Assembly (NCBI GenBank): GCA_017937385.1
Contig: JAGBDR010000025.1
Coordinates: forward strand, 62,001-126,000
Reading direction: 5' to 3'
Length of the DNA stretch: 64,000 nucleotides
DNA from: Parabacteroides sp.
Lineage (GTDB): Bacteria > Bacteroidota > Bacteroidia > Bacteroidales > Tannerellaceae
Shown here: piece after piece, positions 16,518 to 24,537 of the stretch
Numbering within the stretch: the first letter of the stretch is position 1
Layout of the letters: every line of letters starts with the position of its first letter
The notes under the pieces: generated by a model
Told to the model about the DNA's origin: nothing
What the model saw: the letters and a program-made list of their open reading frames with translations, nothing else
Database searches by the model: none
Translations under genes and position numbers: made by a program

Positions 16518-16972
16518 AATAACCTCCCTTCGTTTGAATATGAATAATATCCGCTATCCGTTACTATGATATGATCCAACAACTGAATATCAAACAGTTT
16601 TGCAGCCTTTTTCACCCTGTCCGTTAATAAATCGTCTTGGTTGCTTGGCTGTTTATTCCCAGATGGGTGATTATGGCTAAGGATCATTGCGGAAGAGTTT
16701 CCCAATATCGCAGCCTGCATAATGATCCGTATATCGGCAGATGTTGAATCCAATCCACCTTCTGAGATATGCACAATCCCCAATACCTTATGCGCTCTGT
16801 TTAACAGGATCAGTTTCATATATTCCTTGTATTGGATTGTTTGGGAATCATATATATGATCCATCAATAAGGAATAAGTACTATTGGAATCCCTTACAAC
16901 AGCCCTTTCCGAACTCTTTACTTTTGTGTTGTACGTCAATTTAACGTCACAGACTTTATACATTCCTTCCAT
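16514..16972 (-). CDS. radC: RadC-like JAB/MPN domain protein
   Basis: A 152-aa protein made of the JAB (MPN+) metalloprotease-like fold alone, without the N-terminal helix-hairpin-helix region of chromosomal RadC. The metal site SHNHPSGNKQPSNQDD (HxHx10D) is intact near residues 97-112. In Bacteroidota mobile elements this short RadC form is common. Its biochemical role is unclear and the old DNA-repair label is doubtful. A 47-aa membrane protein gene overlaps its stop codon. Confidence 0.9.
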   Translation of the reverse strand: MEGMYKVCDVKLTYNTKVKSSERAVVRDSNSTYSLLMDHIYDSQTIQYKEYMKLILLNRAHKVLGIVHISEGGLDSTSADIRIIMQAAILGNSSAMILSHNHPSGNKQPSNQDDLLTDRVKKAAKLFDIQLLDHIIVTDSGYYSYSNEGRLL

Positions 16973-17313
16973 ACGTTTGTAGTTTAATAAGTTAATTGAT
17001 TATGAATTACGGATTTGAAAGAAAGAAAGGAATACCGCTAAGTAAGAGATACAACCTGTATTTTCAATATCAAATGGTAGATTCAACCAGCTAAATATAT
17101 TTCTTTCTGGATTGAATGGTTGTGTACCCGTTTGAACTTGAAATCGTGATTGGTTGATTCTATAGGTTTTTAGGTAGGATATTCTTTTCTATTTCTTATA
17201 CATGGAGGGGTGTTTTTAAAGTTGTGTGCCTATGAACGTATAAGATACTTGGTTGACTTGCTCTTTTGTGTTATCCAAGTAAAAGGAATATATATAATAA
17301 TGTATAGAGAATT
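16973..17313. other. Gene-free 341-bp gap before radC
   Basis: AT-rich sequence. A weak interrupted repeat (TTCAACCAG and CTGGATTGAA, about 17075-17125) is the only structure seen. The short frames present (up to 30 codons) look like chance. It must hold the promoter of radC but no clear TAnnTTTG box is visible. Confidence 0.5.
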
Positions 17314-17700
17314 TTAAATGTTAGACAACATTTTATCAATAGCCATTTTTACGGCTGGCAGGTTGTTTTTCATTACATCAAAAACGATAACTGCATCTAT
17401 ATCGAAATAATGATGTGCTATAATGTCTCGCATTCCCATAACTCCTTTCCAATCAATTTCAGGATAATGCGATAAAAGTTCTTTATTTGTAGCTTTATCA
17501 ATACGCTTGATGCTTTCTCCGATCGCAATCAGCAGCATACAAATACTTTCCAACCTCTCAACTCCACTTGGTGTCGTCAAGAAATCGTCTGGAGAAAGTA
17601 TTGTTTCCGATCTCTTTAATATTCTATCTAAAGCCGTTTGTATCTTTATTAAAGAAGAACGGATTAACTCTGTATCACACATAAATACCCTCCTTTTCAA
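17314..17700 (-). CDS. hepT: HepT-like HEPN toxin
   Basis: A 128-aa helical HEPN-domain protein (DUF86/HepT). The active motif Rx4-6H is present as RDIIAHHYFDID near residues 98-109, including the Tyr that the partner antitoxin AMPylates in the Shewanella HepT/MntA system. HepT is an RNase-type toxin. The gene overlaps mntA by 26 bases. If Met8 (MCDTELIR) is the true start, the overlap almost disappears. Both genes share the strong promoter upstream of mntA. It is a stability or defence module of the element. The family is clear and the toxicity here is inferred. Confidence 0.9.
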   Translation of the reverse strand: MKRRVFMCDTELIRSSLIKIQTALDRILKRSETILSPDDFLTTPSGVERLESICMLLIAIGESIKRIDKATNKELLSHYPEIDWKGVMGMRDIIAHHYFDIDAVIVFDVMKNNLPAVKMAIDKMLSNI

Positions 17701-17968
17701 TTCGGTTTCTCAAAAAAGAATCCATGTGATCCCGTAATCGGACAATATCGACATTACAACCAAACAGGGTTTGCAGATCATCTTTTATATGTACCAATGC
17801 AAACATATTCGGCTTTGATGTTTCCAAATAAACATCAACGTCACTATCTTCTGTTTGTTCTCCTCTGGCAACAGAACCGAATATCCCCATACGGGTAATG
17901 CTATATTTGGAAGCGTTCTTCGCCATATAGTCACGCAAGATGTTTATATATTCAGTAGTTGATTTCAT
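17675..17968 (-). CDS. mntA: MntA-like minimal nucleotidyltransferase antitoxin
   Basis: A 97-aa minimal nucleotidyltransferase. The signature GSVARGEQTEDSDVDVYLE (about residues 31-49) has the GSx10DxD metal and nucleotide site, with both aspartates kept. In characterised pairs MntA transfers AMP from ATP to a Tyr of HepT and so silences it. It is encoded before the toxin with a 26-base overlap. A near-perfect -33/-7 promoter lies 20-50 bases upstream. The length and order match known HepT/MntA modules. Confidence 0.92.
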   Translation of the reverse strand: MKSTTEYINILRDYMAKNASKYSITRMGIFGSVARGEQTEDSDVDVYLETSKPNMFALVHIKDDLQTLFGCNVDIVRLRDHMDSFLRNRIEKEGIYV

Positions 17969-17988
17969 ATTCTTTTATCTATTTACCA

Positions 17989-18019
17989 CAAAGATACGTG
18001 TTCAATTGGAAAAATCAAA
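17989..18019 (-). promoter_or_regulatory. Promoter of mntA-hepT
   Basis: On the minus strand TTTG (18019-18016), then 19 bases, then TATCTTTG (17996-17989): an exact match to the Bacteroides -33/-7 promoter pattern, 20 bases before the mntA start. Confidence 0.8.
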
Positions 18020-18125
18020 CAGGAAGTATCGTTTTTCTCCTTTTTTTGAATTACTCACAAATCACTTTTTTAACTCCTTATTTATCTGTAACTTCGTGTG
18101 TTCTTCCAAGTTAAAGAGATTCAAC

Positions 18126-18335
18126 ATGTTTCCAGATAATCCAATATTCATGATAAAGAAATTCACTATGTACGAATATAGCCCCTTTAACAGAATCGAA
18201 GTTTACAGGGAAATCGTGGAAACCATCAAAAGAAGACACATTTTGCCAACAGAAACTTATATATCCATTCCCATTGTTAGAAATCGGATCAAGAAAAAAA
18301 GAAAAGCACATAATCGATTTTGCATTGATAATTAA
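18126..18335 (+). CDS. Possible 69-aa basic protein on the plus strand
   Basis: A 69-codon frame starting MFPDNPIFMIKKFTMYEY and ending in a basic stretch RNRIKKKRKAHNRF. It is the only plus-strand candidate in the element. A hairpin with a T-run follows directly after its stop (18346-18380), which supports a real transcript. No motif recognised. The frame is also open further upstream without an ATG that looks better. It could be a small nucleic-acid-binding protein from its charge, but this is a guess. Confidence 0.4.
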   Translation: MFPDNPIFMIKKFTMYEYSPFNRIEVYREIVETIKRRHILPTETYISIPIVRNRIKKKRKAHNRFCIDN

Positions 18336-18345
18336 GTATTTTAAG

Positions 18346-18380
18346 ACGGATGTTTCCAGAAATGGGAATATCCGTTTTCT
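18346..18380 (+). terminator. Plus-strand terminator after the 69-aa frame
   Basis: ACGGATGTTTCC pairs with GGGAATATCCGT around a 6-base loop and runs into TTTCT. It begins 11 bases after the stop codon at 18335. Confidence 0.65.
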
Positions 18381-18395
18381 ATTTGATCCTAAATA

Positions 18396-18433
18396 AAGAA
18401 AAATCCTGAAACTGTTTAACAGTAACAGGATTC
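18396..18433 (-). terminator. Terminator after the helicase-like gene
   Basis: AATCCTG with CAGGATT, plus an inner ACTGTT/AACAGT, then TTTTTC on the minus strand. It lies 80 bases after the stop of the helicase-like gene and faces the plus-strand terminator. Confidence 0.7.
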
Positions 18434-18472
18434 CAATCATTAGACCTTTTTTTCGCTTAATTTTTCAGATTC

Positions 18473-18525
18473 AGGGGATTTTTCAAGATTTTCTCTTTTA
18501 TATAGCCACTCCTTAAAAATCCCCT
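18473..18525. repeat. 53-bp palindromic repeat, downstream copy
   Basis: It begins AGGGGATTTTT and ends AAAAATCCCCT, an 11-bp perfect inverted pair, with a conserved core TCTTTTATATAGCCA. The same 53-base layout is found at 20359-20411. The right arm overlaps the last codons of the helicase-like gene, where it encodes the C-terminal GDF and stop. Confidence 0.9.
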
Positions 18526-20306
18526 AAATCCTGCTTAGGCTTCTTTAAGAGATACTTATAGGGCTTTTTTGTATGGGTGTCTTTTGTCCAGAAGTAATCT
18601 TCTATTGTATTCAGCTTCACAGAATATAAAATGTTGTGTTTCTTATAGATCATTTCCAGATGGTCCCTTATCTCTTCTTTTTCAATCCATATATTAAGAT
18701 AGAACTCACTCTGTATGTCTTTTATGATCTCAGGAAGGAAACGGTGGATCATTTTGTCATATTCTTTTACAGCCTTGTCTATTGTACTTTTTTTATATTC
18801 AGCCTTTTCCAGTCCTTCTTTTCCTATTTTCTGGAATGCGTCAATTGTATATGTGCCTTGATCTTCTTTCCTTAAAATATCCAAGTAAAAGGAAATATCA
18901 ATTTGATCTTGATTTGAATAGAGCTTGCTTAATTGTTCAGTCAACAAACGACGTTTTTCTATATCCGTTTTGAATTTTCTCAATGTCAACAAATCATCTT
19001 CTCCCAAAGGTTCGATTACGGAAGCATCCATTACATTAAAATGATTGGTGGCATTATAAGCGTTAAAAAGAGATTCCTTTGTCTTATAATATCCCTTTAC
19101 CCTCTCTTCATTATACAGGTTATCAACAGAGAAATAATTGATATTTCCTTGTTTGTCCAACAAATCCGCATATTTTACGGCTTTCATATCTTTGAATATA
19201 GCTTGCAGCCTATATTTATCTGTAGCTTGTTCCAGCCTGTCCTTTAACTGGTAATAGGTAATCTCAAACTCCTCAATCATACCTTTAATAGCTTCATCGC
19301 TTTTCACATCCAAATCAATCTTGACATTTGAGATATGAGTTAGTGAATTGAAACCATTGCGGAAACGACCTTGTATCTGAATCGCTTCCGTAAAAGGATC
19401 AATCATTGTGTAAACCGCTTCATATAAGTTGGTAAGTATTAAAATATCAGGCTTTTGCTTTAACTTTATATCCAAAGCGGAAAAGAAACGGCAAGTAAAG
19501 AAATTGTATTTAGCCAAAGGCTCAAGCATTTCATATACATTATCAAACTCCCTTTCTTTCAACTTCTTCACACTCTGATTGGAACAAAACACTTTGTAAT
19601 CAGTCAGATGCAATGAGTCAATTATCTTATTGATTCCATCAGTTGAATTGAGGAATATACAGATACAGTCGCTATCTTTCAATGCCTGAAAGCGTTTCCT
19701 TACAGTACTGTCATAACTATTTGTAACCACTAATTCCAAAGGAATCTGATAATTGTATTGAGGGACTATCTTCAATTTCCTGAAATTTTGCTCAACCAAT
19801 GCAGGATGGCTTATTTCTAAAGGTGTTGCAGAAACCAACGCTTTCTGTTGAAATTGGAAGAACTCATATATAGGTTGAGTGATCCGCTTTCTATAATCCA
19901 CGTCTTGAATGAATTTTTCGCATTCATCCATCAAACAAAAATAATCAGTGTAAATATTCAGGTTCAATTCATTGGCGACTTCCCTGATTTTTGAAAAACT
20001 TTCAGGTGTACAAATCAGTTTTTTTCTTTTATTTGTTGATTGCAAGTATTTTTCAACTTTAGAAGGTGTGCAATTCTCCCAAACTGCCAACCAGTCTGGA
20101 TTATCTTTTGTTTTTTCAAGGATAACGGGGACATTGGGTTCTATGATAATGGAATTACGGTTTGAGTGTAATTCCGTATGGGTAGCTCCAAGCCCTGTAA
20201 GTGTCTTATCCAGAATCACGTTTGACGGGATATTTTCATATCCTTGTCTCTTTAAAGCGTCCGTAAGCCATTCTCCTTTATGTATTTTTATTTCCTCTGT
20301 CTGCAT
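18513..20306 (-). CDS. Helicase-like (SF2-type) protein of Bacteroidota mobile elements
   Basis: A 597-aa protein with a recognisable helicase order: a P-loop-like LDKTLTGLGATHTEL at residues 32-46, a Walker B-like CLMDECEKF near 127, the motif III-like VSATPLE near 160, and the motif VI-like QIQGRFRNG near 310. The C-terminal 250 residues are helical with no domain named. The invariant Lys of the P-loop is replaced (GATHT), as I recall for relatives in Bacteroides elements and crAss-like phages, so it may bind nucleotide in an unusual way or not at all. It may act in replication or transcription of the element. Two 53-bp palindromic repeats sit at its two ends. Confidence 0.75.
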   Translation of the reverse strand: MQTEEIKIHKGEWLTDALKRQGYENIPSNVILDKTLTGLGATHTELHSNRNSIIIEPNVPVILEKTKDNPDWLAVWENCTPSKVEKYLQSTNKRKKLICTPESFSKIREVANELNLNIYTDYFCLMDECEKFIQDVDYRKRITQPIYEFFQFQQKALVSATPLEISHPALVEQNFRKLKIVPQYNYQIPLELVVTNSYDSTVRKRFQALKDSDCICIFLNSTDGINKIIDSLHLTDYKVFCSNQSVKKLKEREFDNVYEMLEPLAKYNFFTCRFFSALDIKLKQKPDILILTNLYEAVYTMIDPFTEAIQIQGRFRNGFNSLTHISNVKIDLDVKSDEAIKGMIEEFEITYYQLKDRLEQATDKYRLQAIFKDMKAVKYADLLDKQGNINYFSVDNLYNEERVKGYYKTKESLFNAYNATNHFNVMDASVIEPLGEDDLLTLRKFKTDIEKRRLLTEQLSKLYSNQDQIDISFYLDILRKEDQGTYTIDAFQKIGKEGLEKAEYKKSTIDKAVKEYDKMIHRFLPEIIKDIQSEFYLNIWIEKEEIRDHLEMIYKKHNILYSVKLNTIEDYFWTKDTHTKKPYKYLLKKPKQDLGDF

Positions 20307-20358
20307 GGTAGAAAAAATCTGAGTTAAATGTTACTTTAAGATTGGAAACTGGTAGATT

Positions 20359-20411
20359 AGGGGATTTTTAGAAAATTCCTCTTTTATATAGCCAGTCACC
20401 AAAAATCCCCT
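20359..20411. repeat. 53-bp palindromic repeat, upstream copy
   Basis: Same length, same 11-bp inverted ends and same central core as 18473-18525; the two differ only in the bases between core and arms. It lies 53 bases before the helicase-like start codon, in the leader or promoter region. Both copies have the same orientation. Confidence 0.9.
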
Positions 20412-20515
20412 AAAATTAAAAATTTAAACTGGAAATACGCCTTAGTTTTGATTTTCTTTGAACGTATTCCTTCACAAGCCAAATAAAAGATATAGAATGA
20501 TATTGGCTTTAGTTT

Positions 20516-20563
20516 AAAAGTTGGAGGTTTATCCTTTTACCCAAGGTAAACCTCTAAACTTTT
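20516..20563 (-). terminator. Terminator after the ParB-like gene
   Basis: A long interrupted stem (AAAAGTT, GGAGGTTTA, CCTT with their partners) closing 12 bases after the stop of the ParB-like gene, followed on the minus strand by TTTTAAACT. It separates this gene from the helicase-like gene. Confidence 0.7.
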
Positions 20564-20574
20564 GGAAGATAGGA

Positions 20575-21591
20575 TTAAGCGACTTCTTTTAAGAGTTTAA
20601 TAAAATCATCGCCATTTTTCACAGCTTTGATCTTTTTCTGGAAATCTTTCAATTTGCCAATTCCTTTCAATGCTCCAAAAGCCGTATCATCATTTGTTGA
20701 AGTTGCGTATGAGTTGAAACCATCAATGTAATAATGTTTTGTTATCAGGTTTACTTCCATTCCTGCCACTTTGCAAAGTGTAATAAATTTGTCTCCACGT
20801 TCTTTATTGAATGATGTCCCTTTAGGATATTTGACATCTTCGCCTTTTAGTGCTTGATTCAAGCAATTAGAAGAAATCTTCTTCCCTAAATAGATTATGG
20901 CTGCTGTTGAAGGATTAAAGCCTTCTCCGATCTTTTCTGAGATTGTTTGGATAGCTTCTTCTTTAGATGTCAATCCTGCAACGGCATATTTGTCTTTACT
21001 ATCCCAGCTTTTGGCAGCGTCATTAATATCAACCAGATATTCACCGATATTTTCTTCGTTACGGATATGGACGTTTGGAATTTCAATATCCTTATCTGCT
21101 GTTGCCAATTTCGCAAATGCCATACCTCTATGCTGTCCATCTAAAATAACATAATACTCTTTTGCTTCTTCTCTGTTGATCTCCTGTCCCTTTACATCAA
21201 CAACAGTATAGCTATATTCAAGTATCTTTTCTGCTTCTGCCACAATGATAGGATAGGCTTTCTCATATTTGTTGTTTCCAATCAAGTGAATGAATTTATC
21301 AACTCTCTTCATGTCAATAGGTCTATTGTGCTTTACAAATGCGATTTTCTTTGATTCTTTTGAGATTTCACCATCTTTTACGACATTGAATGTCATAAAG
21401 CCTGCTGTTGCTGCTGATTGGATTGCTTTTTCAGTTGGAGTGTTTTTTATCTCTTCCAATTCACCTTTTACCTTAGCCACTGATCTCTGTTGAGCCTCGA
21501 TAACCTCTGCATTAGCACCTCTTTTTACCAACTGGTTCAATACGCTTTCTTCTTTCTTTACTTCTGCCTGTACTTCTTTTAAATTTTTCAT
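20575..21591 (-). CDS. ParB-like DGQHR-domain protein
   Basis: A 338-aa protein. Residues 1-60 are a charged coiled-coil-like stretch. Residues about 85-200 form a ParB/sulfiredoxin-like domain: NRPIDMKRVDKFI, then YPIIVAEAE, then the hallmark VILDGQHRGMAFAKL. The rest is helical and resembles no named domain. DGQHR/ParB-like proteins use a nucleotide (CTP in true ParB) or act as nucleases or modifiers. No ParA gene is nearby, so plasmid-type partition is not indicated. A TACTTTTG box (21645-21638) lies 46 bases upstream. It is one of the core-type genes of the element with the integrase and the helicase-like gene. Confidence 0.8.
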   Translation of the reverse strand: MKNLKEVQAEVKKEESVLNQLVKRGANAEVIEAQQRSVAKVKGELEEIKNTPTEKAIQSAATAGFMTFNVVKDGEISKESKKIAFVKHNRPIDMKRVDKFIHLIGNNKYEKAYPIIVAEAEKILEYSYTVVDVKGQEINREEAKEYYVILDGQHRGMAFAKLATADKDIEIPNVHIRNEENIGEYLVDINDAAKSWDSKDKYAVAGLTSKEEAIQTISEKIGEGFNPSTAAIIYLGKKISSNCLNQALKGEDVKYPKGTSFNKERGDKFITLCKVAGMEVNLITKHYYIDGFNSYATSTNDDTAFGALKGIGKLKDFQKKIKAVKNGDDFIKLLKEVA

Positions 21592-21698
21592 GTTTTCTAA
21601 ATTTTAATTGTTAATATTATTTGTCTTATTGACGTTGCAAAAGTATAGCGGTCTGAGAACGTATATAGGATAAGTTTTGGCGGTGCGATTTGTATCCT

Positions 21699-22511
21699 TT
21701 ATTTTAATATCCAGCCAGCATGTATTTCCAGTTCATATTTATGGGACATATTCATGGATAAGCCTTTGAAGTCTTTCATCAGTTTGTTGTAATAGCCTAA
21801 GTCCAAGTAGTTTTCTGGATTATCTGCAAATTTGCATACATAGAGTAAACATAAGATCAACTCCTTTTCTTTATTTGAGATAGTGGCTTTTCCCCTTCTT
21901 TTAATATTAGAGATTCCCTCTATTTGCAGGAATTGGGTTAGTTGACGTGCAAAGAAATAACTGATCTTTCGTCTGGAATCTGCCTTTTCTGTTGCTGATA
22001 GAGGTCTGAGATCATTATGAAACTGATCTTTTTGGCGGTCACTCATTTTCTCTTCCTGCAAATATACAGCCAAGAAGTTAAGGATCAGTTTATCAGATAT
22101 AGTATAAGTCTTTTTATTGGTGGTTTTAAATGTCAGTGATTCTATACGGGGATTCTGCTCTAAGAACTCACAAAATTCATTGTAGGTTTCTTGGTGTGTC
22201 TTTTGTGGTACGAGTAAATTCTTACAAGCGTCCGTAGTATAGTCATACAGATATAGGATCAGCCCCCAGAACGATTCCTTGTCCAGATTCAATTCCGTTA
22301 GAAGTTCCTGTAAACGCTCGTGCTTATCATAGCCTGATCTTTTGAAAGGGATTGATTTTAGAATATCCTCATACCAGTGGGCGAATCCAACAGGATACCA
22401 AGTATTCATTAAATACGTCTTGCCATCTTCATCTTTTTCTAAGATAGCTTGGTAAGAGCCGAAGTATTTCAGTACATACGTCAATAACGGGTTGTCTATA
22501 TTCTGTATCAT
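21699..22511 (-). CDS. Unknown 270-aa protein next to the integrase
   Basis: A 270-aa soluble, helix-rich protein with many Leu/Tyr/Lys and no signal, membrane segment or motif that I can name. A basic stretch ISNIKRRGKATISNKEKE near residues 199-216 could contact nucleic acid. It lies between the integrase and the ParB-like gene, on the same strand, with a TAATTTTG box (22542-22535) 23 bases before its ATG. Its place suggests a part in replication, excision control or regulation of the element, which is inference only. Confidence 0.65.
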   Translation of the reverse strand: MIQNIDNPLLTYVLKYFGSYQAILEKDEDGKTYLMNTWYPVGFAHWYEDILKSIPFKRSGYDKHERLQELLTELNLDKESFWGLILYLYDYTTDACKNLLVPQKTHQETYNEFCEFLEQNPRIESLTFKTTNKKTYTISDKLILNFLAVYLQEEKMSDRQKDQFHNDLRPLSATEKADSRRKISYFFARQLTQFLQIEGISNIKRRGKATISNKEKELILCLLYVCKFADNPENYLDLGYYNKLMKDFKGLSMNMSHKYELEIHAGWILK

Positions 22512-22589
22512 TTCCTTTTACTTGTTTGATATGGCAAAATTAAGATAAAAAGAATCCCGTCCCCATTTCTGGAAACAGGATTCTTTCGT

Positions 22590-23789
22590 TTAGAGTAGGT
22601 TTTTCATAGCGTCTTCCATCTGGTCATTACCGAAGCTGTCCAAATAGATTTGGGTTACTCTCTCAGAACTGTGTCCTAAAGCCTCACAGATTAAAGAGGT
22701 ATTGACACCTGATCTTTTTAAAACTGTAGCGAAACTATGTCTTGCAACGTATGTTGTCAAGTCAATAGGAATATTCAACCTTTCTCCTATTTCTTTCAAA
22801 GACTTATTCACTTTCGCTATAATCTTATGAATCCTATTTACTTTCTGCTGTTCTGTCTTATGAAAATTAGATAGAATAGGGAATAAATAGGGATTATCAG
22901 GCATTGAGTATTTCTGAATCAATTTAATAGCCTGTTCCTGCAATGAAACCTTTATCTGCTTTTGAGTTTTCTTTCTGATATAGATTAATCTATTTTCCAA
23001 GATATTATCTTTTGTCAAACGAGCAATGTCTCCAAAGTTAATACCTGCTGCCAGATATGAAAAAGTAAACAAGTCTATAGCTAAACATTCCAAAGGTGTT
23101 TGCCCTTGATAGTTTAGTACAGATAAGATCTCATCCTTCTGTATTGAACGTTTGGCTGTAGTTTGGTTTAACTTAGAGACTTTAAACGAATTAAAAGGAT
23201 AATATTCTGATTTAACGATCTTCTCCTCTATCGCAAAATTATAAATCACCCGTAAATGCCTAAAGCGTGTTCCCAATGTGTTTATAGCCAAGCCTTGACT
23301 TTGTAGCCATACTTCATAACGTTTTAACCAGATAGTGTCTATATCCGAAAAAGGAATATCCAAATGTTTGTTGAATTTTATAAGGGAGTGCATAGTACAT
23401 TTATACATATCCGCATAACGTAAACGATTTGCAGATTCAAGTTCTTGGATATACTGATTAAAGACCTCTTGCACAGTTTTACGCTTTACTGGTTTGTTCA
23501 CCTTCTCCATTAAGGAAGTTGCTGTAAATTCTTTTTCCTGTGATTTGAACTCTATAACCTTATCTGTATAGACTTTTACTTTCTCCGCTATTAACCTTTC
23601 TATGTACTCTTTATTTGGACATTTTCTTGTGGGCTTGTTTTGCTTGAAATCCCACAAAGAAGGTAATATTGAAATTCCAATACTTTCATACTTCCGTTTA
23701 CCATCTTTACAGATACGCAACATTAAAGGCGATTCATTGTTTTTCAATACTTTAGACTTGTAACATACGACACTGATTGTTGTACTCAT
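22590..23789 (-). CDS. Tyrosine integrase of the element
   Basis: A 399-aa phage-type tyrosine recombinase with an arm-binding N-terminus (about 1-100), a SAM-like core-binding domain (about 105-205) and a catalytic domain. Visible catalytic residues are Arg350 in ARHS, His373 in LGHSS and the nucleophile Tyr382 in QIYLDSF, with the beta-hairpin Lys in RKKTQK. The first catalytic Arg is not at its usual place: the motif reads AAGINFGDIARL, with Asn where Arg is expected, as reported for some Bacteroidota integrases such as IntDOT. It would recombine the tRNA-Thr site. A GTTTACAT arm-type site touches its start codon, so it may control its own gene. Confidence 0.95.
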   Translation of the reverse strand: MSTTISVVCYKSKVLKNNESPLMLRICKDGKRKYESIGISILPSLWDFKQNKPTRKCPNKEYIERLIAEKVKVYTDKVIEFKSQEKEFTATSLMEKVNKPVKRKTVQEVFNQYIQELESANRLRYADMYKCTMHSLIKFNKHLDIPFSDIDTIWLKRYEVWLQSQGLAINTLGTRFRHLRVIYNFAIEEKIVKSEYYPFNSFKVSKLNQTTAKRSIQKDEILSVLNYQGQTPLECLAIDLFTFSYLAAGINFGDIARLTKDNILENRLIYIRKKTQKQIKVSLQEQAIKLIQKYSMPDNPYLFPILSNFHKTEQQKVNRIHKIIAKVNKSLKEIGERLNIPIDLTTYVARHSFATVLKRSGVNTSLICEALGHSSERVTQIYLDSFGNDQMEDAMKNLL

Positions 23790-23823
23790 GGTTTACATCT
23801 CAGTTTACATGCCCCATGTAAAC
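23790..23823. promoter_or_regulatory. Putative integrase arm-type sites, right end
   Basis: Two direct copies of GTTTACAT (in 23790-23810) and one inverted copy (23816-23823) lie between the integrase start codon and the right repeat. The direct pair matches 8617-8637 at the left end at 20 of 21 bases. Its overlap with the integrase leader suggests autoregulation. Confidence 0.65.
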
Positions 23824-23848
23824 CCACACGAAAACCACAGAAACCCCC

Positions 23849-23883
23849 ATAAAAAAAGCAATTACCTAAAAAGATAATTGCTT
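23849..23883 (-). terminator. Terminator of the right tRNA-Thr copy
   Basis: Same 9-bp stem and U-run as the left copy. Transcription that ends here would be kept out of the integrase leader. Confidence 0.85.
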
Positions 23884-23893
23884 GATTTTGTGA

Positions 23894-23965
<72 letters not shown>

Positions 23966-23990
23966 AACATTTGTTTCCTTAATTCGGGTG

Positions 23991-24021
23991 CAAATATAGT
24001 ATGTTTATTTGACATCTGAAA
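23991..24021 (-). promoter_or_regulatory. Promoter of the right tRNA-Thr copy
   Basis: TTTC (24021-24018), a 19-base spacer and TATATTTG (23998-23991), giving a transcript start a little over 20 bases before the mature tRNA. The -33 element has one mismatch to TTTG. The promoter overlaps the 3' end of the neighbouring gene. Confidence 0.7.
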
Positions 24022-24469
24022 GAAGTTTTGCTAAAAAATCATCTAAATCTGCATCTAAATCTTTTAAAAGAGGATCATCCAAACGAAGATTTTCATCGTC
24101 TAAGAACAGAAGTTCCTCTATAACAGAGAAATTCTCATCGGTCAGGCTCACTGAGAAAGGTTTCAGAAAACAAGGGGCATCAAAAACTTTTTTTGTGACC
24201 AGAAGGGTAAGAACGGCTTTCAGAGTTGAAGCAACCTGTTGCGTGAACTGATCGTCATCGCATCCTGTATTCACCCAATCGAAAATAATCGTCTTTTCAA
24301 CCAGCTTGCTTTCTTCATCATAAATAAGCAGCTCTCCACTTTCTGCATCTACCTGCACGTATAAATCGCTGTAACAATTACCCGCTTCATTCGCAGCAAG
24401 TAGTTTATTGATGGCCGAATTGAAAGTCGTTTCTATGACCGCCTGGACCTTTGCATTATTTGCACTCAT
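24005..24469 (-). CDS. Hypothetical cytosolic protein, 154 aa
   Basis: A 154-aa acidic, soluble protein, rich in Asp and Leu at its C-terminus (LFLDDENLRLDDPLLKDLDA). The middle holds strand-like DLYVQVDAESGELLIYDEE. No named family recognised. Its 3' end overlaps the tRNA-Thr promoter. A TACTTTTG box (24511-24504) lies 35 bases upstream of the ATG. First chromosomal gene to the right of the element. Confidence 0.75.
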   Translation of the reverse strand: MSANNAKVQAVIETTFNSAINKLLAANEAGNCYSDLYVQVDAESGELLIYDEESKLVEKTIIFDWVNTGCDDDQFTQQVASTLKAVLTLLVTKKVFDAPCFLKPFSVSLTDENFSVIEELLFLDDENLRLDDPLLKDLDADLDDFLAKLLSDVK

Positions 24470-24537
24470 ATCGTATTATTTATTTTTTGTTCGAAACGTC
24501 TGCCAAAAGTAATAATAATTCAGAGAATACAAGATTA

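Noticed and set aside
17013..17105. 30-codon plus-strand frame in the gap before radC
   Set aside because: No coding signal or conserved feature; likely chance in AT-rich DNA.
20575..21591. Plasmid-type ParAB partition system
   Set aside because: The ParB-like DGQHR domain is present but there is no ParA partner and no repeated parS-like site next to it.
8614..23810. Possible phage or conjugative origin for the element
   Set aside because: No terminase, capsid, portal, relaxase or secretion gene was found on either strand.
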